A stretch of DNA of 64,000 nucleotides, taken from assembly GCF_031202265.1 (NCBI RefSeq), contig NZ_CP100604.1:7608501-7672500 (forward strand), given 5' to 3'. This document shows positions 25,608 through 33,923 of the stretch, piece after piece. The notes beneath the pieces are model-generated. The model saw only the letters and a program-made list of their open reading frames with translations, ran no database searches and was not told where the DNA came from. The stretch comes from Bradyrhizobium sp. Ash2021. Its GTDB lineage: Bacteria > Pseudomonadota > Alphaproteobacteria > Rhizobiales > Xanthobacteraceae. The first letter of the stretch is position 1; every line of letters begins with the position of its first letter. A program made the translations under genes and the position numbers.

Positions 25608-27152
25608 CTACATGGCAAACCAGGCGTGGAGGAAGAGCGTGTTGTTGTCGTGGGCCCCGACCGTGGTGCCGTTGAACTTGTTGTAATAGGTGTATTGCAG
25701 GCCAATGCGGGCATTGAACCATGGCCAGCCGAACGACTTGCTGAGCCCGAACGGGATGTAGGCGATTTCAGCCTGGAAGCCGTCGCTGTTCGGGGTCATG
25801 GCCAACCCGGTGACGGGATCGGTCCCGAACAGGGTCGCATCGGCGGTGCCCCAGATATTGAAATATTGTCCGGTGAAAACGATCCGGTTGTCGCCGCCAT
25901 AAGCGAACGAGGCTTGCAGCTTCAGGCTGTTCAGGAGGTTGGTCGGATTGGACGAAGCAAAGTTGGCGAAGCTCGAATCGAGCCGCTGAAACTCGCGAAT
26001 ATAACTGCCGCGCAACGTCAGCCAGTAATTGTCGCCTTGATACTGGTATTGCGTATCAAAGCCGATGTCCGTGAACTTATCCGATAGCGGAAACGTTCCG
26101 GTCGAAAAACTCGCGAAGCTTGTATCGAGCCAAGGATGCACATCGAAGTACATTCCGAAGGTGCCGACCATCAGCGAGTGCCTGCCCCAATGCGGCTCGA
26201 GGGCGACGCGCCAATACGGCGCCACGCTGCCAAACAGACCGGGCGCGCCGAACGGGTCAGTGCCCAGCGCGTTCTGCTGGCTGAACCCGAGCGTCTTGTA
26301 ACCCGTGACTTCGAGATAGAGCAGATCGTTGATCAAGGTGTAGGCGCCGACGCCACCGACATGCGCGGCGAAAGCGCCCTCGATCATCGTCTTGCTTGAG
26401 GGGGTCGGTGCAAGCGTCGATACCGCATAGGGGAATGACCAGGCCGGCGTAGTGTTCCACAAATCCTGGACGGTCGGATTGTTGTTGGCCGTGATGCCGT
26501 AGACAAGGTCGAGCGGGCCGATGCTCGCCGTCCTGGCAAAACGAACATCGGTATTGTCCCAGGTCCAGGTGTGTCCGAACGGATCCCCGAATCCGCCGGC
26601 AGGCGGCGCGTTATAGGTGACCTGCGCGAACGCGCCGATATCGTTGGTGATGGCTCCGCCCCAGAACGCGCTGAATGGCGAGAGCACGGTGTTGTCGTTT
26701 GGGCTGTAGGGGTCCGTCGGCGGGGGCAGTGGCGCTTGGGTGTGGGTGAAGCCGACAATCGCCATCATCGAGAGCGGCGGCACGTATTCCTTGTTACCAT
26801 CACTCGCCGGAGGTTCAATCGCCTTGGCATAGCCGCGCAATTTGTCGAGTTCGGCGCGTGCGTCGCGTCCGGCGTTGGATGAGAACGGCGTCGTGCGAAA
26901 CTCGCCGCCGCCAGGGGTGTATCCGAGCAGCTTGAACCGTCTTCCGTAAGGGGTAAGCGCGGGGAAATCGGTGTGGCAGGTACCGCAGGGCTGTCCAGTC
27001 TGACGTGCGAAGCTCGGCAGCGCTTGTGCTGGCGAAGTAGAGCCAATTGTCATGCAGCCCGCCAGCACTGCAGCAAGCACGAGCGCAGCGAATAGCCTGC
27101 CATTCCCGGAGAGTCGACTAGAACGGTACCCCCGCATCGCGCGCTGTCCCAT
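25608..27152 (-). CDS. Single-haem cytochrome fused to a predicted outer-membrane beta-barrel (Cyc2-like layout)
   Basis: About 514 residues. After a signal segment (LFAALVLAAVLAGCMTIGST) comes one c-type haem motif in PSFARQTGQPCGTCHTDFPA and LTPYGRRFKLLGYTPG. The remaining 400 residues contain many alternating aromatic strands (for example NYWLTLRGSYIREFQ, IGLQYTYYNKFNG) and end in a strand with aromatic residues, as in an outer-membrane barrel. A single N-terminal haem plus a barrel is the layout of Cyc2-type cytochrome-porins, which pass electrons across the outer membrane. The FARQTG...C..CH pattern is consistent with that group but I cannot confirm it. The start is uncertain (27233, 27152 or 27137). 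Confidence 0.6.
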   Translation of the reverse strand: MGQRAMRGYRSSRLSGNGRLFAALVLAAVLAGCMTIGSTSPAQALPSFARQTGQPCGTCHTDFPALTPYGRRFKLLGYTPGGGEFRTTPFSSNAGRDARAELDKLRGYAKAIEPPASDGNKEYVPPLSMMAIVGFTHTQAPLPPPTDPYSPNDNTVLSPFSAFWGGAITNDIGAFAQVTYNAPPAGGFGDPFGHTWTWDNTDVRFARTASIGPLDLVYGITANNNPTVQDLWNTTPAWSFPYAVSTLAPTPSSKTMIEGAFAAHVGGVGAYTLINDLLYLEVTGYKTLGFSQQNALGTDPFGAPGLFGSVAPYWRVALEPHWGRHSLMVGTFGMYFDVHPWLDTSFASFSTGTFPLSDKFTDIGFDTQYQYQGDNYWLTLRGSYIREFQRLDSSFANFASSNPTNLLNSLKLQASFAYGGDNRIVFTGQYFNIWGTADATLFGTDPVTGLAMTPNSDGFQAEIAYIPFGLSKSFGWPWFNARIGLQYTYYNKFNGTTVGAHDNNTLFLHAWFAM

Positions 27153-27412
27153 CGCGGTGCGCTCACGGCAAACAGGAATCGAATTGCCAGGCGCGCTCGC
27201 GAACAATAGGCCAAGAGTGGAGAGCTTGGCCAAGCGACATTCGCTGGGTCGAATCCGATTTCAATGGCGGCGAGACATTTTAGCAACTATAGGTTGCAGC
27301 CAACACTAGAACGTTCGGCGAAACGCTGCGTTTCGTCGCGGGGCAACACCACTGATACAACGAGAATCCCTCGTCGTGTATCAGCAAAAACGCGAAATTC
27401 GTCCGGCTGGCT

Positions 27413-27426
27413 TTGATCTGGATCAA
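27413..27426. promoter_or_regulatory. FixK/FNR-type box before the cytochrome c gene
   Basis: TTGATCTGGATCAA is a perfect palindrome centred 81 bp upstream of the cytochrome start at 27501. It also lies in the divergent region before the cytochrome-barrel gene. Confidence 0.85.
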
Positions 27427-27500
27427 CCGCCACCGGAAAAATCAGGCTGGACCAAAGTCCCCGGCGCAGCGTAGCTTGAGCCGATCAAAGGCGGGGTTCC

Positions 27501-28151
27501 ATGAGGGTACGATCGGTATCGCCGACAGCAGCCTTTGCCGTCGTCCTCTCCATTTTCGCCGCGCTGGCGCATGCGGAGGACAAGGCGGCGTCCGCCGTCT
27601 CTGGGCAAGAACTCAAGGCCAAGACAGATTATTGCAAGACCTGCCATGGCTTGGTGGCGCAAGGTTTTCGCGGGTCTTTTCCGATGCCGCGGCTTGCGGG
27701 ACAGCAGCCGGAGTATCTCCAGAATCAATTGCAGGCGTTTATCGAGGGCCGGCGCACGAACCCTGTCATGTTCAATGTCGCGCATGTTCTGAAGCCGTCG
27801 ATGGTCGCGGCCTTGACCACATATTTCAAAGACCTCAATCCGAAGCCGTTGGGAGGTGCCACAAAGGAGCTCGTGCCTGAGGGCAAGAAGATTTACGAGG
27901 AAGGTGTTCCGAGCGCCAACGTTCCTCCCTGCGCCTCCTGTCACGGGCCGGATGCGAAGGGGGCCGATGCATTTCCGCGGCTGGCAGGTCAACTTCATGA
28001 CTACATCTTCAGGAAGCTTACGAATTGGGAAAAGGAAAGAGGGCAGAACAAGGATCAGCCCGACACGTCGGCGATTATGCAGCCGATCGCCCACGATCTT
28101 ACTGAAGCGCAGATCAAGGCCGTTGCGGCCTATGTCAGCCAATTAGAGTGA
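27501..28151 (+). CDS. Dihaem cytochrome c (c4-like), FixK-controlled
   Basis: 216 residues with a clean signal peptide (SPTAAFAVVLSIFAALAHAE) and haem motifs CKTCH and CASCH. The conserved PMPRLAGQQPEYLQNQLQAF and the C-terminal QIKAVAAYVSQLE match cytochrome c4-type domains. It is the paralogue of the minus-strand gene at 24094. The perfect FixK box upstream indicates expression at low oxygen. Likely a periplasmic carrier between the membrane chain and terminal acceptors. Confidence 0.85.
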   Translation: MRVRSVSPTAAFAVVLSIFAALAHAEDKAASAVSGQELKAKTDYCKTCHGLVAQGFRGSFPMPRLAGQQPEYLQNQLQAFIEGRRTNPVMFNVAHVLKPSMVAALTTYFKDLNPKPLGGATKELVPEGKKIYEEGVPSANVPPCASCHGPDAKGADAFPRLAGQLHDYIFRKLTNWEKERGQNKDQPDTSAIMQPIAHDLTEAQIKAVAAYVSQLE

Positions 28152-28236
28152 TGGCGCTGCGGAATTTCGTCTACGCGTTACCATTTGCCCTAGACTTGAG
28201 AGATTGCGGATTGCGCTGGCTTTGAATGTCCGCCGC

Positions 28237-30534
28237 TCAGGCCGGCCCGTGCCCCTCCACCGCCTCGTAGATATCCTCCTCCTGGGCCGTGTGCATGCGC
28301 ACCAGGGTTTCAATCGCCTCAATCACCCGCTGGGCGTCGCGGATCAGATAGCGGTCGATCTTTTCCGAAGCGAGATCTGCCGCCACGCGGCCCAGCAGCC
28401 GGGCGAGATGCAATATTTCGCGGTGCGCACGGCTCATGGCGGAGAGACTGTGGCGTTCCCGGAGCACATTGGCGAGCCGCGGATAGACGCTGCCCTCGTC
28501 GTCACGCTCATGCGTCACCACGCGTTCCTGCACCAGTGCGTTGGCTTCCATGATCAGCGCGCCAGCGGCTTCGGGGGCAGCATCGTCGAGCGTATCGACG
28601 ATCGTGCGCAGGCGGTCGAGATTCTTGAGGAGCGCCAGATGGTCGCGATGCAACTCGCGTCCGCGTTCCGCCGTGATGCGCCGGCCGCCATTGCGATGGG
28701 CCGGGGTCAGCGCGCGCAGCGCATTCAGGATCACGGCAACGTCGATCACCTCCTGGACGATCGCCGCCGGCACGGGCTGCAGCCAGCCGACGGTTGCGGC
28801 CAGCATCGCCAGCAGCGACAGGCCCATGCCCGCGACGATGCTTTCGACCGCGATGCGTCGCGCCCGCTGCGCGATCGCGATCGCCTCGCCAACGCGATCG
28901 AGCCGGTCGGTGAGGATCACTACGTCGGCCGCCTCCGATGAAGCGCTGGCGCCGCGGGCGCCAAGCGCGATCCCGACATCCGCCGCGGCAAGCGCTGGAG
29001 CGTCGTTGATGCCGTCACCGACCATGATGGTCGGATGAAGCCGCTGCTCCGAGCGCACCGCGTCGACCTTGTCGGAGGGAACGCGATCGGACAGCACCGC
29101 ATCGAGATCGAGCGCCGCGCCGATGGCCTGCGCCGCCGCGGCGCGGTCGCCGGTGACCATGACCATGCGCGCAACACCGGCGTCGCGCAAAAGACGGATC
29201 GCCCGCGGCGTATCGGATCGAAGTTCGTCGGCAAGCAGCAAGGCACCGACCGGCCGCCCCTCAACCGCGACGAAGACAACCAGCGCCGACCGCCACGAGG
29301 CGCGCCGGATCGCCCGCAACTCCCAAGGCGTGAGTTCGCCGCCGACGAGCACCAGGTCGCGCGAACCTGCGCTCACATGGCGACCGTCGATCACGCCATG
29401 CAGCCCGGCACCCACGGATTCCTTGACCTGCGCGGGGATGCTGAGCTTGAGGCCGCGCTCGACGCTCGCCGCAACCACGGCCTTGGCCAGCACATGATGC
29501 GAGGCCTGCTCGAGCGAAGCGCCCAGCATCAGCACCTTCTCAGCATCCTCGCCCGGCGCGGCCTCGACCGACAGCAGCCGCGCGCCGCCGACCGTCAGCG
29601 TCCCGGTCTTGTCGAACAGCACGGTATGCGCGCGCGCCAGCGCTTCCAAAGGTCCCCCGCCCTTCACCAGGATGCCGCGCCGGGCCGCTTGCGCAACACC
29701 GGCGATGAAAGCGACCGGCGCCGCCAGTATCAGCGGGCACGGCGTCGCCGCGACCAGCACGGCGAGACTGCGGATGAGGTCACCGGAGATCAGCCAAGCC
29801 AGTACGGCGATGGCGAGCGTGACGGGCAGGAAAACAAGCGCATAGCGGTCGGCCAGCCGCACGAAGGGCGCTTTTGCGGTCTGCGCCGCCGTCACCAGCC
29901 GCACGATGCCAGCATAGGTGCTTTCGCCGGCGGGAGCGGTCGTGGTCAGCTCAAAGGCTTCGCCGGCATTGAGGGAACCGGAGAGGATGGCGGTGCCAAG
30001 TGTTTTCGCGACCGGAATCGGTTCGCCGGTCAGCGCTGACTCGTCGATCGTTGCAGCACCCGAAGCAAGGACGCCGTCAACCGGAACGATTTCGCCCGCC
30101 CTGACCAGAAGCTGGTTACCCACAGCGATCTCTGCGATCGGTACCTCGTCGATCCGATCGCCATCCCGCCGATGGGCCTCGCGCGGGGCACGGTCGACGA
30201 GCGAGCGCAGATCATGTTCGGCCCGTGCGACCGCAATGTCCTCGAGCACGTTTCCGCCGGAATACATCAGCGCGACCACGGCGCCGGCAAGCGGCTGTCC
30301 AAGCGCCAGAGCGGCGCTCATCGATATCAGCGCGATCGCATCGACGCCCAAGCGGCCGGCCAGCAAGTCCCGTATCATCGAAATTGCCAAACCCGCGATG
30401 ACAGGGACCGTCGCCAGCGTAAAGCTGAGATCGGCGATGTCGCTTCGGTGCTTGGCATAGCCGACGCCGCCCGCGGCCAGCCCCACAACCGCGATCGAGA
30501 CGAGTGTCCATCGCAGGACGCGTTCAAACGACAT
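28237..30534 (-). CDS. P1B-5-type metal-transporting ATPase with C-terminal hemerythrin domain (Nia-like)
   Basis: The start at 30534 has AAGGA 8 nt upstream; a TTG at 30567 is less likely. The 765-residue protein has the P-type ATPase signatures: TGEPIPV in the actuator, AATPCPLILAAP in a core membrane helix, DKTGTLT and MVGDGINDAPAL. The membrane motif TPCP in place of CPC defines the P1B-5 group. The last 150 residues form a hemerythrin domain (HRDHLALLKNL, VVTHERDDEGSVYPRL, AHREILHLARL, HTAQEEDIYEAVEGHG). Sinorhizobium Nia has this same architecture and exports Ni2+ and Fe2+. A FixK box lies 67 bp upstream. No N-terminal metal-binding domain is present. Confidence 0.85.
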   Translation of the reverse strand: MSFERVLRWTLVSIAVVGLAAGGVGYAKHRSDIADLSFTLATVPVIAGLAISMIRDLLAGRLGVDAIALISMSAALALGQPLAGAVVALMYSGGNVLEDIAVARAEHDLRSLVDRAPREAHRRDGDRIDEVPIAEIAVGNQLLVRAGEIVPVDGVLASGAATIDESALTGEPIPVAKTLGTAILSGSLNAGEAFELTTTAPAGESTYAGIVRLVTAAQTAKAPFVRLADRYALVFLPVTLAIAVLAWLISGDLIRSLAVLVAATPCPLILAAPVAFIAGVAQAARRGILVKGGGPLEALARAHTVLFDKTGTLTVGGARLLSVEAAPGEDAEKVLMLGASLEQASHHVLAKAVVAASVERGLKLSIPAQVKESVGAGLHGVIDGRHVSAGSRDLVLVGGELTPWELRAIRRASWRSALVVFVAVEGRPVGALLLADELRSDTPRAIRLLRDAGVARMVMVTGDRAAAAQAIGAALDLDAVLSDRVPSDKVDAVRSEQRLHPTIMVGDGINDAPALAAADVGIALGARGASASSEAADVVILTDRLDRVGEAIAIAQRARRIAVESIVAGMGLSLLAMLAATVGWLQPVPAAIVQEVIDVAVILNALRALTPAHRNGGRRITAERGRELHRDHLALLKNLDRLRTIVDTLDDAAPEAAGALIMEANALVQERVVTHERDDEGSVYPRLANVLRERHSLSAMSRAHREILHLARLLGRVAADLASEKIDRYLIRDAQRVIEAIETLVRMHTAQEEDIYEAVEGHGPA

Positions 30535-30594
30535 TGACCATATCCTTGCGAGTGCCGAGATCAGCAAGATTGGCCGAGATCGCCGGCGCGGCTT

Positions 30595-30608
30595 TTGAGC
30601 GAAATCAA
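30595..30608. promoter_or_regulatory. FixK-type box before the P1B-5 ATPase gene
   Basis: TTGAGCGAAATCAA fits TTGA-N6-TCAA. It is centred 67 bp before the minus-strand ATPase start at 30534. Confidence 0.75.
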
Positions 30609-30717
30609 TCGGAAAATAAACCGCGCCACCTGCGAACGGCGCGCAGAAGCAATCAGCTCACGCGGTGTTGCCAAGGATCCGCCGTCATCGCGCGCCGGTA
30701 CCGAGCGGCGCGCTCCC

Positions 30718-32562
30718 TCATTCACGGACATAGTCGCCGGGAGCATCCGGCAACCTGCCGCCGTCAGCAGGCGTAACGCCCATGGGTGGCGGCTCCGATG
30801 GCTCACCGGATCGTGCGGCCAACCACCTGGTCCATTCCGGCCACCACGATCCTTTGACCTGCGGTACCGTCCTCAACCATTCGTCAGGCCCGGTATATGG
30901 AGCATCTGCCGCCTTCGTCTTGACCTGATAGCTATGCGCCTGCTCGCTCGGCGGCGCCACGATCCCTGCATTGTGGCCCCCGCTGGTCAGAAGGAACGTA
31001 ACGTCCGCATCTACCTGATAGTGGAGCTTGTAGACAGATTTCCAGGGAGCGACATGATCGCGAACCGTCCCGACCACGAATAGTGGCGTATGAATATCAC
31101 ACAGCGAGATCGGCTTCCCCTCAACGAGGTAGCGGCCTTCGGCCAGGTCGTTGTTGAGAAACAGCCTGCGCAGGTATTCCGAATGCATCCGGTATGGGAG
31201 GCGGGTGGCGTCGGCGTTCCAGGCCATCAGGTCGCTGGGCGGCGCCCGCTCTCCCATGAGATAGTCGCGGGTGATCCGTGACCAGATCAGATCATTGGAG
31301 CGCAGCAGCTGGAACGCGCCGGCCATCTGCGTGGTGTCGAGTACGCCGCGCTCCCACATTATGTCTTCGAGAAATGCGACCTGGCTTTCGTTGATGAACA
31401 AGGTCAATTCGCCGGCCTCGGTGAAGTCCGTTTGCGCGGCAAGCAAGGTGATCGACTTCAATCTCTTGTCGCCATCCCGCGCCATGGTCGCGGCGGCGAT
31501 CGACAACAATGTTCCGCCCAGACAATAGCCCAGTGCATGAACCTGGCGGTCGGGCACGATGTCTTCTATCGTGGCGAGCGCGGCTTCCACGCCGAGCTTG
31601 CGGTAGTCGTCGAAGGCGATATTGCGGTCTCCAGCGTCCGGGTTACGCCACGAGATCATGAACACGGTAAACCCTTCACCGGTGAGATACTTCACCAGCG
31701 AATTGTGCGGCGACAAGTCCAAAATATAGTATTTCATGATCCAGGCCGGCACGATCAGGATCGGTTCCGGACGCACCTTGCTGGTGGTCGGATAATACTC
31801 GATCAGTTCGATCAGCTCGTTGCGAAACACGACTTTGCCTGGCGACGTCGCAACGGTCTCACCGACGCCGAAATCGTCGCCGTCAGCTGATCGCCTGCCC
31901 ACCGACACAAGGCCCATCCAGTCGCTGCAAAAGTTTTGCCAGCCGAACACGAAATTCTGGCCGCCACTCTGGAACGCCTTCTGCAACACTTCGGGATTAG
32001 TAGCCGCGAAATTGGACGGGGCCAGCACATCCAGCAACTGCCGGATCGAAAACTCGACGATCGCCTCGTTCTGCCTGGAAACGCCCCGCACGCCGGTGGT
32101 TGCGTTGTGCCACCATTGCTCTCCCAGCAAAAATGCCTGTGCGAACAGGTTGAACGGTGGGCTCTCCCATTCTGGCCGCTCAAACCGCCGGTCCTGCGGC
32201 TGCGGCCTGATCAAGGACCAGGGCCCCTGCCCGGGCGAGAAATAATGCTGCGCGGACTCGAACAACCGCTTCGCGCCCACCAATGCATCCTGCGATATCT
32301 CGATCTGCCGCTGCGGCGACGCCGCCAGATGCGAGAGCCAGTCCGTATAGGCAAGCAACAGGGCTGCCGGTGAAATGCCCCCGGTCAAGCGCGCCAGCAT
32401 CGCATGAAACGCGCGGTCGGCCTGACGTGCCTCGCCTTCCCGCTGCTGGCCGGCCTGGGGTGCTTGTTCGCTGCTGGGCGCTGTCGGCACGTCAACCGCG
32501 TCATGCGCCGGACAAGGCAACGCTGGTGCTTCCACCTTCGGCGAGGTCGATATCGGTCGCAT
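30718..32562 (-). CDS. phaC: Class I poly(3-hydroxyalkanoate) synthase
   Basis: 614 residues, the usual class I length. The lipase-like box is HALGYCLGGTLLSIAAATMA with the catalytic Cys near residue 346. The catalytic Asp and His are in DHVAPW and SGGHNAGIVAP. The N-terminal domain (FNLFAQAFLLGEQWWHNATT) matches PhaC_N. It polymerises hydroxyacyl-CoA into storage granules. The gene lies 10 bp downstream of the phasin gene on the minus strand, so both are likely read from the FixK box at 33004. Confidence 0.9.
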   Translation of the reverse strand: MRPISTSPKVEAPALPCPAHDAVDVPTAPSSEQAPQAGQQREGEARQADRAFHAMLARLTGGISPAALLLAYTDWLSHLAASPQRQIEISQDALVGAKRLFESAQHYFSPGQGPWSLIRPQPQDRRFERPEWESPPFNLFAQAFLLGEQWWHNATTGVRGVSRQNEAIVEFSIRQLLDVLAPSNFAATNPEVLQKAFQSGGQNFVFGWQNFCSDWMGLVSVGRRSADGDDFGVGETVATSPGKVVFRNELIELIEYYPTTSKVRPEPILIVPAWIMKYYILDLSPHNSLVKYLTGEGFTVFMISWRNPDAGDRNIAFDDYRKLGVEAALATIEDIVPDRQVHALGYCLGGTLLSIAAATMARDGDKRLKSITLLAAQTDFTEAGELTLFINESQVAFLEDIMWERGVLDTTQMAGAFQLLRSNDLIWSRITRDYLMGERAPPSDLMAWNADATRLPYRMHSEYLRRLFLNNDLAEGRYLVEGKPISLCDIHTPLFVVGTVRDHVAPWKSVYKLHYQVDADVTFLLTSGGHNAGIVAPPSEQAHSYQVKTKAADAPYTGPDEWLRTVPQVKGSWWPEWTRWLAARSGEPSEPPPMGVTPADGGRLPDAPGDYVRE

Positions 32563-32571
32563 GGATACTGC

Positions 32572-32946
32572 TCAGTTCAACGGATGGCTCTTGAACAGCT
32601 TCGAAGCGGCTTCGATAAGATGTTCGCCATTCCTCAAAAGCCGATTGCAGTCGCGGCGAACAAACTCGATCTGATGCCTGGCGCATTCCTCGTACATCGT
32701 CCCGATGTCTTTCATGGAGTGCGCGCCGGCCATCTTCGACACGAATTCCGACAACAGGTGCGTCTCGGTTTGCGCCCGTTCAAACATCTCGTTGCCGGCG
32801 AACACCAGCTCCTCAAGCATCAATTTTTCGGCGCCGAAAATGAAGTTGGTGGCGCGATTGCTGGCCTTGTCGGTGCTGGTCGCGGCCTCGGCCGCCGATT
32901 GCTCAGCTGTCGCTCCAACTGCTTCGGAAAATTCTGGCATGGACAT
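32572..32946 (-). CDS. Phasin-like PHA granule protein
   Basis: The ATG at 32946 has GGAGGT 4 nt upstream, giving 124 residues. The product is almost entirely amphipathic helix with ASNRATNFIFGAEKLMLEEL and FVSKMAGAHSMKDIGTMYEE, typical of Phasin_2 proteins that coat PHA granules. It immediately precedes phaC. The FixK-type palindrome centred 64 bp upstream suggests microoxic induction. Confidence 0.8.
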   Translation of the reverse strand: MSMPEFSEAVGATAEQSAAEAATSTDKASNRATNFIFGAEKLMLEELVFAGNEMFERAQTETHLLSEFVSKMAGAHSMKDIGTMYEECARHQIEFVRRDCNRLLRNGEHLIEAASKLFKSHPLN

Positions 32947-33003
32947 GACGACCTCCGGTGAGAGTTTCATGCAAGACAATACGACTCTGCGCCGGCGTAC
33001 ACT

Positions 33004-33017
33004 TTGAGCTGCATCAA
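33004..33017. promoter_or_regulatory. FixK-type box before phasin-phaC
   Basis: TTGAGCTGCATCAA fits TTGA-N6-TCAA. It is centred 64 bp before the phasin start codon on the minus strand. Confidence 0.75.
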
Positions 33018-33046
33018 ACTCAAATCGGGCCACCACCGTTGCATCC

Positions 33047-33772
33047 TCAGACCATGAATTGCCCGCCGTTGATCGAAATAGTCGACCCCGTGATGAAACC
33101 GGCCTCGGCGGCTGCGAGGAAAACAACCGCGCGGGCGATTTCACCGGGCTCGCCGAGGCGATTGACCGGGATGAGCGGCAGGATGCTCTTGTCCAGCACC
33201 TCCTTCGGCACCGCCTGCACCATCTCGGTGTTGATATAGCCCGGACAGATCGCATTCACCGTGATACCGGCCCTGGCATTCTCCAGCGCGAGCGCCTTGG
33301 TGAAGCCAATGTCTCCGGCCTTGGCGGCGGAATAATTGACCTGGCCGAACTGACCCTTCTGGCCGTTGATCGACGAGATCGAGATGATGCGGCCGAATTT
33401 GCGGGCGCGCATGCCCTCGATCACCTGACGCGTCATGTTGAACAGCGAGCCGAGATTAGTGTTGATCACGGCGTTCCACTGCTTGAGCGTCATCTTGTGG
33501 AACGCGGTATCCCTGGTGATGCCAGCATTGTTGACGAGGATCTCGACCGGACCGAGGTCAGCCTCGACCTGCTTGACACCGGCGGCGCAGGCGTCGAACG
33601 AACTGACATCCCACTTGTAGACGGGAATGCCGGTTTCGGCCTTGAATTTTTCCGCCGCCGCGTCATTGCCCGCATAGCTCGCCGCGACCTTGTAATCTGC
33701 GGCCTTCAACGCCCTGCTGATCGCGGCGCCAATACCTCTCGTACCTCCCGTCACCAACGCAACACGCATCAT
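33047..33772 (-). CDS. phaB: Acetoacetyl-CoA reductase
   Basis: 241 residues; GAGGAAG precedes the start at 33772. Short-chain dehydrogenase signatures: TGGTRGIG for the dinucleotide, NNAG, a catalytic Ser in SISSINGQKGQFGQ and YSAAK. The stretch GQKGQFGQVNYSAAKAG is typical of PhaB. It reduces acetoacetyl-CoA with NADPH to the (R)-3-hydroxybutyryl-CoA used by PhaC. It precedes the phasin gene in the same direction but has its own FixK-like site upstream. Confidence 0.9.
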   Translation of the reverse strand: MMRVALVTGGTRGIGAAISRALKAADYKVAASYAGNDAAAEKFKAETGIPVYKWDVSSFDACAAGVKQVEADLGPVEILVNNAGITRDTAFHKMTLKQWNAVINTNLGSLFNMTRQVIEGMRARKFGRIISISSINGQKGQFGQVNYSAAKAGDIGFTKALALENARAGITVNAICPGYINTEMVQAVPKEVLDKSILPLIPVNRLGEPGEIARAVVFLAAAEAGFITGSTISINGGQFMV

Positions 33773-33864
33773 GGCGTCTTCCTCGCTTTGCTTTCGGAAC
33801 TCTTGAGTATTGCGCGACGATCGCGACCACGGGTCCATTCTAGGCGATGGCCGGCTGATGGGAT

Positions 33865-33878
33865 TTGCGGCAGGTCAA
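33865..33878. promoter_or_regulatory. Degenerate FixK-type box before phaB
   Basis: TTGCGGCAGGTCAA keeps the TTG and TCAA ends at correct spacing. It is centred about 100 bp before phaB. Confidence 0.45.
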
Positions 33879-33923
33879 TGATCAGGCAACCTCTACCGAC
33901 CCGGTCGACTAGGTTCGTGCCGC

